64,000 nucleotides of DNA, from contig NZ_JANUXR010000005.1 in the NCBI RefSeq assembly GCF_024834075.1, positions 1 through 64,000 of the forward strand. The letters run 5' to 3'. Source of the stretch: Corynebacterium sp. HS2168-gen11. Lineage in GTDB: Bacteria > Actinomycetota > Actinomycetes > Mycobacteriales > Mycobacteriaceae. Numbering within the stretch: position 1 is the first letter of the stretch; every line of letters begins with the position of its first letter. Both the position numbers and the translations under genes were made by a program. The notes under the pieces were generated by a model. The model did no database searches. It had not been told where the DNA came from and was given only the letters and a program-made list of their open reading frames with translations. Below are positions 31,008-41,153 of this stretch, piece by piece.

Positions 31008-31388
31008 ACCGCCTGCTCGCCAGATGATATAGGTGCTTGCACCAACAGCGATCCACACTACGACACAGCTTGCGATGAATAATCCCCACCTGGTTGCTTT
31101 AGACTGGGCTTGATACCAAGTGGAACTGCGATCGTATTGCGTAATACCCCACGATAACACTTTGCTTGCCCAGTGTAATTCCAAGCTTAAAATACCAATG
31201 CCTACGAATACGGTGACCCAACCTGGCCCTGGCAGCGGAATAGTAAGCATGCCAAATAGGACAATTAGCCAGCCGAAGGTTAAGACCAACGGGCGCACCA
31301 AAAAACCGAAGCGTTTGTTTTTTAGCGCTTCGTGGTGGGCTGTGATCTTGTCGATTTTTGCAGCGACAGTCTCACGCATCTGCGACAT
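30969..31388 (-). CDS. TIGR02611-like PGPGW membrane protein
   Basis: This 139-residue membrane protein of unknown function has IPLPGPGWVTVFVGIGILSLE, the hallmark of the PGPGW group, in the first of two hydrophobic regions (about 28-70), and a second segment at WGLFIASCVVVWIAVGASTYIIW. The N-terminus is charged and cytosolic. The start is ATG with GAGG about 11 nt upstream. It converges on mycP, overlapping by 39 nt. Similar small genes occur near ESX-4 in other actinobacteria, but no role is known. Confidence 0.8.
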   Translation of the reverse strand: MSQMRETVAAKIDKITAHHEALKNKRFGFLVRPLVLTFGWLIVLFGMLTIPLPGPGWVTVFVGIGILSLELHWASKVLSWGITQYDRSSTWYQAQSKATRWGLFIASCVVVWIAVGASTYIIWRAGGLPVMDPVMHAIL

Positions 31389-31747
31389 TGTTCGACGTAC
31401 CTCGTATTGTTAGAACGACTAAGGTGAATATTCGGCAAGCATCCTGCTTGCCCCTTAAGCTTGGTTCCCAATGTACCCGCGTTTATCCAATCCGTACCAC
31501 CTGCATGCGACTTGTGGATTCTCCCATTCGGCAACAAAAACGCATAAAACACTCCACTACCTCGACATATCTAGTACACCCCGTACTACCAGAATCATCA
31601 TAATTTCACGCACATCACACTTCCCACGGCATGCAAAACCATCACACTGCGACGATTTCGTGGCGCTCTATGTGTCTTTCGTGGCCTTCGCAGGTCGCGG
31701 CAAACGTCGCAAAGCAGTGTGCCACCGGCCAGACAACACTGCAATGT
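31389..31747. other. Intergenic region eccB / PGPGW gene
   Basis: This 359-nt stretch has no supportable gene. A 7-bp stem GCAAGCA-TCC-TGCTTGC lies at about 31436-31452 near the PGPGW gene start. No clear eccB terminator was recognised. Confidence 0.4.
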
Positions 31748-33436
31748 TTATGCGGGCGGAACCACAGGCGGTGACACAGCAGTGGTCTGCGGCACGACCA
31801 CTTGTGTGCGTAGTTGTTGCGAATCAAGGCTCACTCCTTCTGGCAGCAATCGAAGCATCCGCCACGGAATGCGCACAAGCTCGCGAAATCCTAATGCTGC
31901 TACCGCATCAGGCTGCACAATATGATGCCGTCTACCATCAACTCCCACTACATATGTGCCAGTTCCACTTGTCGCTGCAAGCGCAGCACCATGAGTAAAC
32001 ACATACATCATCAAGCTTTCTGTCAGCTGGCTGCGTCGCGCCCACGAACCAACGCTTTCCCGCGCCCACAGTGCAGCCTGCTGCTCGACGACGTCAAGAC
32101 CACCATCACCTACTCGCAAATATTCGGCCAACTCTCGACTACCTTGATGCGGCTGTTCGCGTAGAAATGCACTTACTGTGCCGCGAGCGTGAATGCACAC
32201 GGTATGGTCGGTAGGATCAAGAAATGCTACTGGCTGCGTGGGGAGATACACCTGCGTTTCGGTATCGGTTGGAAACGTCGCAAGCGTTGCTTCATCGACG
32301 ACGTTCAACGACAACCCGGTTGCCAGTACTATTTGTGCTTGGAAAGGACTGATCGCAACCAAGCCAGCTGGAGTTTGCCCGAAATAATCGGTTCCATCCG
32401 ACACAACAGCTTGCAGGGCCGGTGCAGCAAAAGCGGAATTTTCTTCAATGGTTTCGAGCACTTCAGGAGGTAATTCCCAACGCGCAGTATCAGAAGAAAT
32501 CCCCAGTTCGCGGCGCAAGACACGACCGATTGCGCTTGTAGGATCAGGCAGACTGTAACGACCGTTGGCATCAACGAGGTAGTCGTGACCCATCGAACGC
32601 ACGAGAATGATTGAAGGATTTGAGACTGACGAAACGCCCCCCTCCGAGGCATTTAACGAAACGCCCCCCTCCGAGGCATTTAACGAAACGCCCCCCTCCG
32701 AGGCATTTAACGAAACGCCCTTCGAAACGCTTCCCGGCGCCTCTGCCACAGATGCCTGTGCAGCATTGTCTGTTCCTGCTAGCTGCTGAGTGATCCTAAA
32801 GTTGTCCCGGATATCCCCTAGTGCTGACCCCATAACCATACCATCGTCTACATACGATACTTGCTGGTTATTCTGACCACGAGGAGCCGCAAGTCGTGGG
32901 AAAATGGCGGATCCGGCTGGTTGGAAAATCATCGCCCACGCATGTTCAGCGTGACCGCGATCTGGATGTACAAAAAACATTCGATCGCACAGCATTGCTT
33001 CAGTAATTGGGACAGTGTGTTCAGTTGGAAGAAAATCTGGGGCGTCAGCGATCCCGAGAGTTTCTCCCATATCAAGGCTGGTAAGCAATTCGTCATTCAC
33101 GGGTTTCGCCACAACTGGGCTGCCGAGTAATAATCGTGCCGAGGTTGTATTTCGAATCTGGTGCAGTTGATTATTCAATCGCAAATAGAGTTGCCCGCTT
33201 TCGCTGCGCACAAATTCGTGTTGCCCTGGATCAGGTTTTGGCATCAACACAGCCAGGGCAAGGCTGCCGATTGCCACGATCACTGACAGAATTGTCCCAA
33301 CGATTAGCGCCTTCTTGCGCGGCCGGATGGGGTCGACGATCATGCGAGTATCGCCAAAAATGAGTGCATGCTCAAGACGTCGTTTCAAAAATTTGAGTCC
33401 TGAGAGCTGGGCTTTGGTGGTTGGTGTCAGTCCCAT
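31748..33436 (-). CDS. eccB: ESX-4 membrane complex component EccB
   Basis: It has 562 residues from the ATG at 33436, which has GGAAAG upstream; the open frame to 33523 is not EccB-like. A short cytosolic N-terminus (GLTPTTKAQLSGLKFLKRRLEHAL) is followed by one membrane helix (ALIVGTILSVIVAIGSLALAVLM), then the large periplasmic R-repeat domain (QLYLRLNNQLHQIRNTTSARLLLG). Two cysteines (MLCDRM and HTVCIHA) could form the family disulfide. A 27-bp tandem repeat inserts three copies of a nine-residue unit around residues 240-270. It is transcribed away from mycP-eccD. I found no ECF promoter before it. Confidence 0.93.
   Translation of the reverse strand: MGLTPTTKAQLSGLKFLKRRLEHALIFGDTRMIVDPIRPRKKALIVGTILSVIVAIGSLALAVLMPKPDPGQHEFVRSESGQLYLRLNNQLHQIRNTTSARLLLGSPVVAKPVNDELLTSLDMGETLGIADAPDFLPTEHTVPITEAMLCDRMFFVHPDRGHAEHAWAMIFQPAGSAIFPRLAAPRGQNNQQVSYVDDGMVMGSALGDIRDNFRITQQLAGTDNAAQASVAEAPGSVSKGVSLNASEGGVSLNASEGGVSLNASEGGVSSVSNPSIILVRSMGHDYLVDANGRYSLPDPTSAIGRVLRRELGISSDTARWELPPEVLETIEENSAFAAPALQAVVSDGTDYFGQTPAGLVAISPFQAQIVLATGLSLNVVDEATLATFPTDTETQVYLPTQPVAFLDPTDHTVCIHARGTVSAFLREQPHQGSRELAEYLRVGDGGLDVVEQQAALWARESVGSWARRSQLTESLMMYVFTHGAALAATSGTGTYVVGVDGRRHHIVQPDAVAALGFRELVRIPWRMLRLLPEGVSLDSQQLRTQVVVPQTTAVSPPVVPPA
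32632..32721. repeat. 27-bp tandem repeat inside eccB
   Basis: Three perfect 27-nt copies and a 9-nt partial copy lie in a row. Each encodes the nine residues SLNASEGGV in circular permutation. It keeps the frame and sits in a periplasmic loop. Confidence 0.95.
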
Positions 33437-33764
33437 AATGTGTACTTTCCACGCGAGTATGCCTAATGCCCGCTTATCACCACACACCTTGGTACACGCT
33501 GTTGTATGCAGCGCACAGCACACTCCAACGCCATCATGCCATCAAATATCAGCAGGTTGTAGAATCTCCCGATGATTACCACCACTACTGAGCATCATGA
33601 CGCTTTTGAGCATCTGTGAGCTGCAAGCACTGCGCGTTTATTATTCACGTGCTTGGTACTCTAATACATTTTCTCCACACTGTCGCCTGAACTTGCATTA
33701 ATGCAGTTCAAACCATATTTTTAGCCACCACGCACAAGGAAACTCTACGAAACAAAAGTGGCAT
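33437..33764. other. Upstream region of eccB with a palindrome
   Basis: This 328-nt region contains no gene. At 33688-33710 the perfect palindrome TGCATTAATGCA is flanked by TGAAC and GTTCA arms (one unpaired T). It may be an operator for eccB or lie in the 3' UTR of the preceding gene. On the minus strand TGTATTAGAGT (about 33659-33669) could be a -10 region. Confidence 0.45.
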
Positions 33765-36164
33765 TTACAATCGCGCTTGACCGCGTTCTTGACGCCCCAC
33801 GAGCCTGTCATAGTGCCGCCACTGTTCGGCAATCGTATGTTGGTCGTCTCGCAACGTTTCATCGGTATCGGCATCAACCTGACTTGGTTTCAACGCCCGA
33901 TGATAGTATGGCTGCTTTGCCTCGGCAGTACCTGGCTTTGCTGCACCAACGTCGCCTTTTGTCACAACCGTAGCCAACGGCTCTGGTGATTGTGCTCGCA
34001 TACGGGTTAATTCCGCATCCGTAAATTTCGCATTCACCGCAAAAATTCGCACATCTTTGTCTTGGTAGACCAAGGTTAATCCAGGTGCTCGATAAATGCG
34101 ACGCGAAATATTATGCTGCTGGAAATGCCAGAATGTTGGCGGCGACAGGAAGATATACGTCAGTCCGAGTGCTTCAACTGCCTTGTCGACGTCGTTTTGC
34201 TGGTGTGAATCCCCATGATTACCGGCACCAATGAGTTCTGGATAATGATAAATCTTCACGCTTGGCATCTCTGGATCGGTATGCGGCAACAGATAATGCC
34301 GAGAAACGGAAGGAAGCCCATTATAGGCATACATCCAACCGTGCCCATCAGAGTATTCACCGAGGATTTTACCTTCATAGGCATGCGGTTGCTTTGCCAA
34401 CCATTCAAAAGCTGCCAGATCTTCTTTGGTCACAGTGCGTTGCTTATAAATACTTCCCACCGCAAATTCGGTACCCTCTGCAATAGTTTTTTCTGCCGCA
34501 GGCACCGCCACCGTACTCATTGCACCAACACTGCCGATCACCACTGCCCCAGCAACACCTCGAAGCAACGGTTTTTTCCACCAGAAGAATCCTGTCACCA
34601 CTTGCAACATCAACGCAAGACCAATACCAGCAAACGCAAGCTCCATCATGACCACTGGAATAACCAGCCGGTGCGCCGACGAGTAGTGCAAGCCACCAAT
34701 GATACTGAAAACTTTCCCAGCAACACTGCCATACGGAGAAAGCTGGTGTACTGCGAGGAAACTGCTAAACAAAAAGTAGAAAACAAACCAGATACGGCGT
34801 CGCAAAGCTACTGCACCAACAATGCCAATCACACCAAGCACGATCAACCACCACCAGTTTTGCTCGCTAAATTGATCAGTGTGACGGGTTCCCATAAATA
34901 AAATAGCGCGCCAGGCGTCACTATGCGTCATTTCATCAGGTGCGAGATACTCAGCAACTTCCTCATTTTGTTTCAACCCTGCGAGCAACTGCGGCAACAG
35001 CATTGCAGTAGCTGCGATGACAGGAACAACAAGTACTGCAACGTCATACAGGCGTGAGGTTCCACCGTGCAAAACACGCTGAAACTTATCACGCACTCGC
35101 GAAAGGGCAGTATTCGTCGGTGCCGGTGCATCATCGGTATGTGCAGCGAGATCGCGGTTCTCAGCACCTGCAAGAAGCCTGTGGAATAACCACCAAAAAC
35201 CAACGATGCACACAATCACAGTAACCGGTGCCGGATGAATTGCCGTAATACCTGCAAAACCAAAGGCAGTGGCAAAGATTGCTTGTGGAGAATCCACCAC
35301 TTTTATATACAGTGCTGCAACCATGCCGGTCATTGCGATACCGGCAGAATATGGCCACATGCCTACATATGTTGGAATCCAATACAACACTGGCACCACG
35401 AACACCAGCGACGCCGCAATACCTGCGCCAAGTTGGGTGGTGAAACTTCGGTTGCCAATAATGATCCACACCAGCAACGCGACAGAAATCGGCATACACA
35501 CTGCTGGCACAATCATATTCAAGAGATTCACCATCGCAATCGGGTGAATCTCTAAGATGTCCGAAAGCAGAGCTCCCATGGCATGCCAGGCGATCGGATA
35601 AAAACTTGGGTAATGGCCGTCAATATTTAACAGCTCCCCCATCCGGGTTGGATCGGCTACTTGGGTTTCGCGAATAAAACGCAGAGCACTTGCATGCCAG
35701 TGCACGTCCCAGCCTTGCACGATCGAACCAAACCCACGATCAAGTTCGCCATAAATTTCAATGCAGCGATTAATTATCAGCCAGCTGCCAGCAGTTGCAC
35801 CAATTGCCGGAAGCAGCCACCGTCCGCGTGCTAAATCAGTTGCACTTGTGAGAACGCGCTGGCGCAAACTTGGCATTTCAGTGTGCCGGACGTGCTGGAT
35901 CAGCACTGCTCCTGCCCGCCACAAAATTGCAAGCAGCAGGAAGAAGATGTACATCACGGCTACACCTTGGACATTAAATGGCTGATCGATTTTGCTTAAG
36001 AGCCAACCGGCAATCGCGACAAACCCTGCAGTGGTGGGAATAGCCGACGCGACTGCCCACGGCAAGCGCACACCGCTGATCCAGTTCACGCATGCGCCTG
36101 GAAGCACAAGCAGCGCAAGAATGGTCACGATGGTCATAGTGACATCTGCTGGCTGAAGGTTCAC
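33765..36164 (-). CDS. Large polytopic membrane protein, DUF6541-like
   Basis: This 799-residue protein has about 14 predicted membrane helices through residue 560, then a soluble C-terminal domain (EFAVGSIYKQRTV, EYSDGHGWMYAYNGLPSVSR, LTYIFLSPPTFW). The first large loop has GWDVHWHASALRFIRET and YPSFYPIAWHAMGAL, with acidic/His residues arranged as in GT-C glycosyltransferases. It resembles the DUF6541 group of actinobacteria, thought to be envelope glycosyltransferase-like, but substrate and activity are unknown. The ATG lies 60 nt after the truA stop, so it probably belongs to that transcript. Confidence 0.78.
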   Translation of the reverse strand: MNLQPADVTMTIVTILALLVLPGACVNWISGVRLPWAVASAIPTTAGFVAIAGWLLSKIDQPFNVQGVAVMYIFFLLLAILWRAGAVLIQHVRHTEMPSLRQRVLTSATDLARGRWLLPAIGATAGSWLIINRCIEIYGELDRGFGSIVQGWDVHWHASALRFIRETQVADPTRMGELLNIDGHYPSFYPIAWHAMGALLSDILEIHPIAMVNLLNMIVPAVCMPISVALLVWIIIGNRSFTTQLGAGIAASLVFVVPVLYWIPTYVGMWPYSAGIAMTGMVAALYIKVVDSPQAIFATAFGFAGITAIHPAPVTVIVCIVGFWWLFHRLLAGAENRDLAAHTDDAPAPTNTALSRVRDKFQRVLHGGTSRLYDVAVLVVPVIAATAMLLPQLLAGLKQNEEVAEYLAPDEMTHSDAWRAILFMGTRHTDQFSEQNWWWLIVLGVIGIVGAVALRRRIWFVFYFLFSSFLAVHQLSPYGSVAGKVFSIIGGLHYSSAHRLVIPVVMMELAFAGIGLALMLQVVTGFFWWKKPLLRGVAGAVVIGSVGAMSTVAVPAAEKTIAEGTEFAVGSIYKQRTVTKEDLAAFEWLAKQPHAYEGKILGEYSDGHGWMYAYNGLPSVSRHYLLPHTDPEMPSVKIYHYPELIGAGNHGDSHQQNDVDKAVEALGLTYIFLSPPTFWHFQQHNISRRIYRAPGLTLVYQDKDVRIFAVNAKFTDAELTRMRAQSPEPLATVVTKGDVGAAKPGTAEAKQPYYHRALKPSQVDADTDETLRDDQHTIAEQWRHYDRLVGRQERGQARL

Positions 36165-36223
36165 GTTTTATCCCCTGTTGTTACGAGTGCGCCTAATAAC
36201 TTGAACGTGGGTGTATCTCCCAC

Positions 36224-37210
36224 TTATCGATCCTGAACTGAATCAGGCTCAACGAATGCATCTTCAGTTGGTGTGCGCTCAGTTGGTGTGCGCTCAGTTG
36301 GCATGACTTCAGTAGCGCTGCTGGTATCTTCACAATCACGCCGTGCTCTGGTCATATCTGCACGTGCTGCAAGTAAGTGATCGTCAGGATAATCAACTTG
36401 CACCAGCGACAAACCGTTGGCAGGTGCGACTGGTACCCGCGAGCTACGCGAGGTCTCATGCAATAACGATGCGACAAAATCTGGCTGACGCTTATTTTCA
36501 CCAACAACCAAACAACAACCAACTAAGGAACGCACCATTGACCAGCAAAAAGCATCGGCGACTACATGTGCTTCATAGGTCTGTGGTTCTGCTACCGTAG
36601 AAACGTCACGCCACTGAAATATTTGCAGATCTCGAATGGTGGTCGCGTTTTCACGGAACTTACAAAATGCCGCAAAGTCATTCAACCCGATGAGCTGATC
36701 AGCCGCATTTTGCATCATCGACAGCGAGATCTGTTTAGGCCAGTGGGCGGTATCAGTCGCACGGGTTGGCAAGGCACCACGTGAGTGCGTGGTCAGCCGG
36801 TAGATGTAGTGGCGTCGTAAAGCAGAAAATCGCGCATCAAAACCTGGTGGCGCAAAACTCACGTTATGCACGCGCACATCAGTTGGCAGCAGCCGTGCCA
36901 GCCGACGCACAAGGTTTTCTGGTGTGCCATCAATGCTTCGAGTGGCAAGCGCTGCTCGCGGAATATCCATATGGGCAACTTGGCCGGTAGCGTGCACGCC
37001 TGCATCCGTACGCCCTGCCACAGTTAGCGCTACTGGACAACGCAAAATCAAGGCCAGAGCATTTTCTAAGACCTTCTGGACAGTGCGCAGATCAGAATCT
37101 CCTTGACGCGCCCATCCGTGGAACGCAGTACCGTCGTAGGCAAGGTCGAGGCGAATGCGCACCAATTCCGAAGCGGCAGGATCATGAGGGTTTATAAAAG
37201 AAGCAGTCAT
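36224..37210 (-). CDS. truA: tRNA pseudouridine38-40 synthase TruA
   Basis: It isomerises uridines 38-40 in the anticodon arm of tRNAs. It has 328 residues from the ATG at 37210 (AGGCGA upstream); the extra open frame to 37312 is not Tru[20 protein letters not shown] starts the enzyme, the catalytic Asp is in [16 protein letters not shown], and RHYIYRL and DFAAFCKF follow. The C-terminal 60 residues are unusual: an acidic tail with [14 protein letters not shown], encoded by a 15-bp tandem repeat. Confidence 0.94.
   Translation of the reverse strand: MTASFINPHDPAASELVRIRLDLAYDGTAFHGWARQGDSDLRTVQKVLENALALILRCPVALTVAGRTDAGVHATGQVAHMDIPRAALATRSIDGTPENLVRRLARLLPTDVRVHNVSFAPPGFDARFSALRRHYIYRLTTHSRGALPTRATDTAHWPKQISLSMMQNAADQLIGLNDFAAFCKFRENATTIRDLQIFQWRDVSTVAEPQTYEAHVVADAFCWSMVRSLVGCCLVVGENKRQPDFVASLLHETSRSSRVPVAPANGLSLVQVDYPDDHLLAARADMTRARRDCEDTSSATEVMPTERTPTERTPTEDAFVEPDSVQDR
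36265..36301. repeat. 15-bp tandem repeat in the truA tail
   Basis: The unit CAGTTGGTGTGCGCT occurs twice perfectly with a further partial copy. It encodes PTERT repeats beyond the enzyme domain and preserves the frame. Confidence 0.9.
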
Positions 37211-37655
37211 ATTATCGCCTAGCTTAGCTAATTTCTGTTTCGATGCTCGAATCGCGACGGCCGAATCGCGAAAAACCTTTGATGTGCCGAGAAACTTCCA
37301 AGCTAGCACCACGCTGTTCCCGACTATTGTGCTAGGCAGTGAGAAGCTCGACCGTTACGTTGGATCGTTTCATATAGATGCGTAAGCCATGCTTCATGCT
37401 GGGTGAAGGCTCAGAGACGTTAGCTTGCCGACGCCGCGTTGCCACCTGGTGGACGTTACCGCTTTGCCGTCTGGTTGGTGCTCTCGCGTTGCCTTGCCGA
37501 CAGCGCTGTACCGACGCCGTGTTCCCCACGCCGCGACCTCGCCCGCGCTTGCAACCGCCGTGCTGCCGCGTCACAACCTGTACTTAAGGTACCGCTCAAC
37601 GCGCAGAAAACCCTGCTCCACACAATGGTGGAACAGGGCTCACAGCGTGAAAGAA
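37211..37655. other. GC-rich intergenic region rplQ / truA
   Basis: These 445 nt contain the rplQ terminator (37611-37638), a GCTTGCCGACGCC motif copy (37433-37445) and a GC-rich run with repeated CCGACGCCG and CTTGCCGAC words at 37430-37590. No gene is supported; short frames here have no ribosome binding sites. Confidence 0.5.
37611..37638 (-). terminator. Terminator after rplQ
   Basis: An 11-bp stem with one G-U pair (CCCTGTTCCAC / GTGGAGCAGGG on the minus strand) has a 6-nt loop and is followed by TTTTC. Confidence 0.88.
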
Positions 37656-38090
37656 TTAGTTCTCTTCAGCAGTTTCTTCAGCAACCTTAGAAGCAGCTGC
37701 ACGAGTTGCGCGGCTAGCTTCTGCGGAAACGGTCTCTTCAAGAACCAAGGAAATCTGGCTCATTGGAGCGTTGTCGCCCTTACGGTTCTCGAGCTTGATG
37801 ATGCGGGTGTAGCCACCTGCACGGTTCTCGAACTTAGGTGCGAGGTTGTCGAAAAGGTGTGCAACTACTTCCTTGTTAGGAACCAGCTTGAGCACGTTAC
37901 GACGGTCGGCAACAGAGCCGCCCTTCGCCTTGGTGATGAGCTTTTCGACGTATGGACGCAGCAGCTTAGCCTTTGCGTCAGTGGTCTTGATAGCGCCGTG
38001 TTCAATCAGCTGTGCAGCGAGGTTCGACAGAATATGCTTCTGGTGGCTCGCGGAACCGCCGAGACGGGCGCCTTTCTTTGGGGTAGGCAT
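37656..38090 (-). CDS. rplQ: 50S ribosomal protein L17
   Basis: This 144-residue protein begins [20 protein letters not shown]. The core to about residue 118 is standard L17, and an Ala/Glu-rich tail of about 25 residues is actinobacterial in style. It is the last ribosomal gene of rpsM-rpsK-rpsD-rpoA-rplQ and is followed by a terminator. Confidence 0.97.
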   Translation of the reverse strand: MPTPKKGARLGGSASHQKHILSNLAAQLIEHGAIKTTDAKAKLLRPYVEKLITKAKGGSVADRRNVLKLVPNKEVVAHLFDNLAPKFENRAGGYTRIIKLENRKGDNAPMSQISLVLEETVSAEASRATRAAASKVAEETAEEN

Positions 38091-38168
38091 TTATGTACTC
38101 CTCATGTACAAGTGTTTATTGAGCGCGTTCAGGGCAGTAACACTTACCAACCCTGAGCTGAGAGCGTT

Positions 38169-39185
38169 TTACTCGGAATCTTCCTGGTCTAAATCAACAT
38201 AGTCGCCGGTTTCAGCGTCATAGCCTTCCAACTGGGTTGGATCGAAATCTTCAGGAGCATCCTTCAAAGTCAAGCCCAAGCCAGCAAGCTTAATCTTGAC
38301 TTCGTTGATGGACTTCTGTCCGAAGTTACGAATATCCAGCAAATCAGACTCAGTGCATTCTGCCAGTTCACCAACGGTATGAATCTCTTGACGCTTCAGG
38401 CAGTTGTAGGAACGTACCGAGAAGCGAAGATCCTCAATTGGCATACCATAAGCAGCAATGTACTCAGATTCTTGCGGAGATGGCCCAATTTCAATACCCT
38501 CAGCAGCCACGTTGAGCTCACGAGCAAGCCCGAAGAGTTCAACAAGTGTCTTGCCTGCAGAAGCCAGTGCGTCACGTGGAGCCATGGAGTTCTTGGTCTC
38601 TACATCGATGATGAGCTTGTCAAAGTCGGTGCGCTGCTCAACACGAGTAGCTTCCACCTTGTAGCTCACCTTCAATACTGGAGAGTAGATCTGATCAACC
38701 GGGATGCGACCGATCTCAGTGGTACCGGAGAACATCGTTGCTGGAACGTAGCCACGGCCACGCTCAACAACCATTTCCATCTCCAAGCGGCCTTGCTCAT
38801 TCAAGGTAGCGATGTGCAGATCCGGGTTATGGATCTCCACACCAGCTGGTGGCTCGATGCTGCCAGCAGTGACAACACCTGGGCCTTCGGCGCGAATGTA
38901 CATCACAACTGGTTCGTCAGAATCAGATGAGATAACCAAACCCTTGATGTTCAGCAAGATGTCAGAAACATCTTCTTTCACACCGGAAATGGTGGTGAAC
39001 TCGTGGAGAACACCGTCAATTTTAACGCTGGTCACTGCAGCACCTGGAATGGATGACAGCAGGGTACGACGCAGCGAGTTTCCGAGGGTATAACCGAAAC
39101 CTGGCTCTAATGGCTCGATGATGAACCGTGAGCGAGCATTGTCGATAACTTCCTCTTTGAGGGCTGGGCGCTGAGAAATGAGCAT
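38169..39185 (-). CDS. rpoA: RNA polymerase alpha subunit
   Basis: It has 338 residues. The N-terminal assembly domain ([23 protein letters not shown]) runs to about 235, followed by a linker and the C-terminal domain that contacts DNA and activators ([22 protein letters not shown]). An acidic C-terminal tail ([12 protein letters not shown]) is typical of actinobacteria. It lies between rpsD and rplQ. Confidence 0.98.
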   Translation of the reverse strand: MLISQRPALKEEVIDNARSRFIIEPLEPGFGYTLGNSLRRTLLSSIPGAAVTSVKIDGVLHEFTTISGVKEDVSDILLNIKGLVISSDSDEPVVMYIRAEGPGVVTAGSIEPPAGVEIHNPDLHIATLNEQGRLEMEMVVERGRGYVPATMFSGTTEIGRIPVDQIYSPVLKVSYKVEATRVEQRTDFDKLIIDVETKNSMAPRDALASAGKTLVELFGLARELNVAAEGIEIGPSPQESEYIAAYGMPIEDLRFSVRSYNCLKRQEIHTVGELAECTESDLLDIRNFGQKSINEVKIKLAGLGLTLKDAPEDFDPTQLEGYDAETGDYVDLDQEDSE

Positions 39186-39312
39186 TGAACTCTCCTAGTT
39201 ATGACGACCACTATTTGACGTCTGCGAGGGCGGAAAGGATAAAAATTGAAACTTGAAAGATTCCTGTATCTTGTGCACCCATGTACCAAACATGCGTGCA
39301 AGAGAACAGAAA

Positions 39313-39918
39313 TTACTTCGAGTAAAGCTCGACGATAAGCTGTTCTTGCAGCGGAACGTCGATCTGAGCGCGCTCGGGCAGCTGGTGCACGAGGATGCGC
39401 AGGTTAGCAGGAACAACCTGGAGCCATGCAGGTACGACTGCATCACCGAGGTTGTCTTGAGCCTCTTCGAACCACACCATCTTCTGTGACTTATCACGAA
39501 CGTCGATGATGTCGTACTGGGAGACACGGTAAGAAGGAACGTTAACCTTCTTGCCGTTCACAAGGAAGTGGCCGTGTGATACAAGCTGGCGTGCTTGACG
39601 ACGCGTACGTGCCAAACCTGCACGGTACACAACATTGTCAAGGCGTGCTTCCAGCAGAATAACCAAGTTCTCACCGGTTTTACCTGGAAGACGGTTTGCT
39701 TCAGCATAGTAGCGACGGAACTGCTTCTCAAGAACGCCGTAGGTGTACTTTGCCTTCTGCTTTTCTTGCAGCTGGAGCAAGTACTCGGATTCCTTGATGC
39801 GGTTGCGGCCGGCCTGTCCTGGAGGATATGGACGGCGCTCGAATGCTCGGTCTCCGCCGACAAGGTCGACGCGGAGACGGCGGGACTTACGGGTTACTGG
39901 GCCGGTATAACGTGCCAT
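39313..39918 (-). CDS. rpsD: 30S ribosomal protein S4
   Basis: It has 201 residues, starting MARYTGPVTRKSRRL, with the S4 RNA-binding domain in ARTRRQARQLVSHGHFLVNG. It lacks the zinc-finger cysteines (C-minus form). The codons for the conserved RRQAR create an exact GCTTGACGACGC word (39593-39604). Confidence 0.97.
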   Translation of the reverse strand: MARYTGPVTRKSRRLRVDLVGGDRAFERRPYPPGQAGRNRIKESEYLLQLQEKQKAKYTYGVLEKQFRRYYAEANRLPGKTGENLVILLEARLDNVVYRAGLARTRRQARQLVSHGHFLVNGKKVNVPSYRVSQYDIIDVRDKSQKMVWFEEAQDNLGDAVVPAWLQVVPANLRILVHQLPERAQIDVPLQEQLIVELYSK

Positions 39919-39941
39919 AGTAAGTTACCTGTTTCCTTTCT

Positions 39942-40346
39942 TTAAACGCGACGACGCTTTGGTGGGCGGCAGCCGTTGAATGGCTGTGGAGTGACGTCTG
40001 AGATCGCAGTAACCTCAAGGCCTGCAGCCTGGAGAGAACGGATTGCGGTCTCGCGACCAGAACCTGGTCCCTTGACGAATACTTCAACCTTCTTCATGCC
40101 ATGATCCATTGCCTTGCGTGCAGCGTTTTCAGCAGCAAGCTGTGCAGCGAATGGAGTGGACTTACGGGAACCCTTGAAACCGACGTGGCCGGAGGATGCC
40201 CAAGAAATAACAGCACCGGAAGGATCCGTGATGGAAACGATGGTGTTGTTGAAGGTGGACTTGATATATGCGTGGCCTGCAGCCACGTTCTTCTTGACAA
40301 CGCGACGTCCAGTGCGGCGTGCGTTAGCGCGTGCTTTTGGAGGCAT
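39942..40346 (-). CDS. rpsK: 30S ribosomal protein S11
   Basis: This 134-residue protein has [20 protein letters not shown] and the C-terminal [16 protein letters not shown] typical of S11. It lies 3 nt downstream of rpsM. Confidence 0.97.
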   Translation of the reverse strand: MPPKARANARRTGRRVVKKNVAAGHAYIKSTFNNTIVSITDPSGAVISWASSGHVGFKGSRKSTPFAAQLAAENAARKAMDHGMKKVEVFVKGPGSGRETAIRSLQAAGLEVTAISDVTPQPFNGCRPPKRRRV

Positions 40347-40349
40347 GAA

Positions 40350-40718
40350 TTACTTCTTCTTTCCGGCGATGGTCTTCTTAGGACCCTTACGCGTACGAGC
40401 GTTGGTCTTGGTGCGCTGGCCACGAACAGGCAGGCCACGACGGTGGCGCAAACCTTGGTAGCAGCCGATTTCGATCTTGCGACGAATGTCAGCTTGAACC
40501 TGACGGCGGAGGTCACCCTCTACCTTCCAAGTTGCTTCGATAACATCACGAAGAGAAGCAATTTGCTCATCAGTGAGGTTGTCGGTACGCAGGTCAGGAG
40601 AGATGCCGGTCTCCTCGAGCAGCTGAGCAGCACGGGCTGGGCCGATGCCATAAATATAGGTAAGTGCTACCTCCATACGCTTATTGCGTGGGAGGTCAAC
40701 ACCAGCGAGACGTGCCAT
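40350..40718 (-). CDS. rpsM: 30S ribosomal protein S13
   Basis: This 122-residue protein begins [24 protein letters not shown] and ends in the basic [20 protein letters not shown] stretch. It is the first gene of the alpha operon. The 213 nt between infA and rpsM contain no rpmJ, which must lie elsewhere. Confidence 0.97.
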   Translation of the reverse strand: MARLAGVDLPRNKRMEVALTYIYGIGPARAAQLLEETGISPDLRTDNLTDEQIASLRDVIEATWKVEGDLRRQVQADIRRKIEIGCYQGLRHRRGLPVRGQRTKTNARTRKGPKKTIAGKKK

Positions 40719-40931
40719 AATGGCTTACCTTTCCGGTTGTTACGGTGGTTTTCTCCATGCTCGTCCTCGCCAATTATCGCTTTTGCCCGGATCGGTGCCG
40801 GGTCGATGGGATTCGTTACACGAGGCTCCAGCCACCGCGGCCGGAGGTGTGGGTGATATTGCACAAGCAGGTGAGAGAAACCTCTACCCTGCTCATTCAC
40901 GCAATATCAGTGAAGCATGAAGGCTTATAGT

Positions 40932-41153
40932 TTATTTGTAGCGGTAAACAATGCGCCCACGGGTCAAGTCGTATGGAGACAACTCCACTACAACTCGATC
41001 CTCTGGAAGAATACGGATGTAATGTTGGCGCATCTTGCCACTGATGTGCGCAAGTACTTTGTGTCCGTTGTCCAGCTCGACGCGGAACATTGCGTTTGGT
41101 AGCGGTTCGACAATGCGACCCTCAACCTCAATAGCGCCTTCCTTTTTAGCCAT
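40932..41153 (-). CDS. infA: Translation initiation factor IF-1
   Basis: This 73-residue OB-fold protein ([19 protein letters not shown] to [15 protein letters not shown]) is full length. It lies upstream of rpsM on the same strand. Confidence 0.97.
   Translation of the reverse strand: MAKKEGAIEVEGRIVEPLPNAMFRVELDNGHKVLAHISGKMRQHYIRILPEDRVVVELSPYDLTRGRIVYRYK

Noticed and set aside
40719..40931. Expected rpmJ between infA and rpsM
   Set aside because: I read both strands; no L36-like frame with its cysteines is present.
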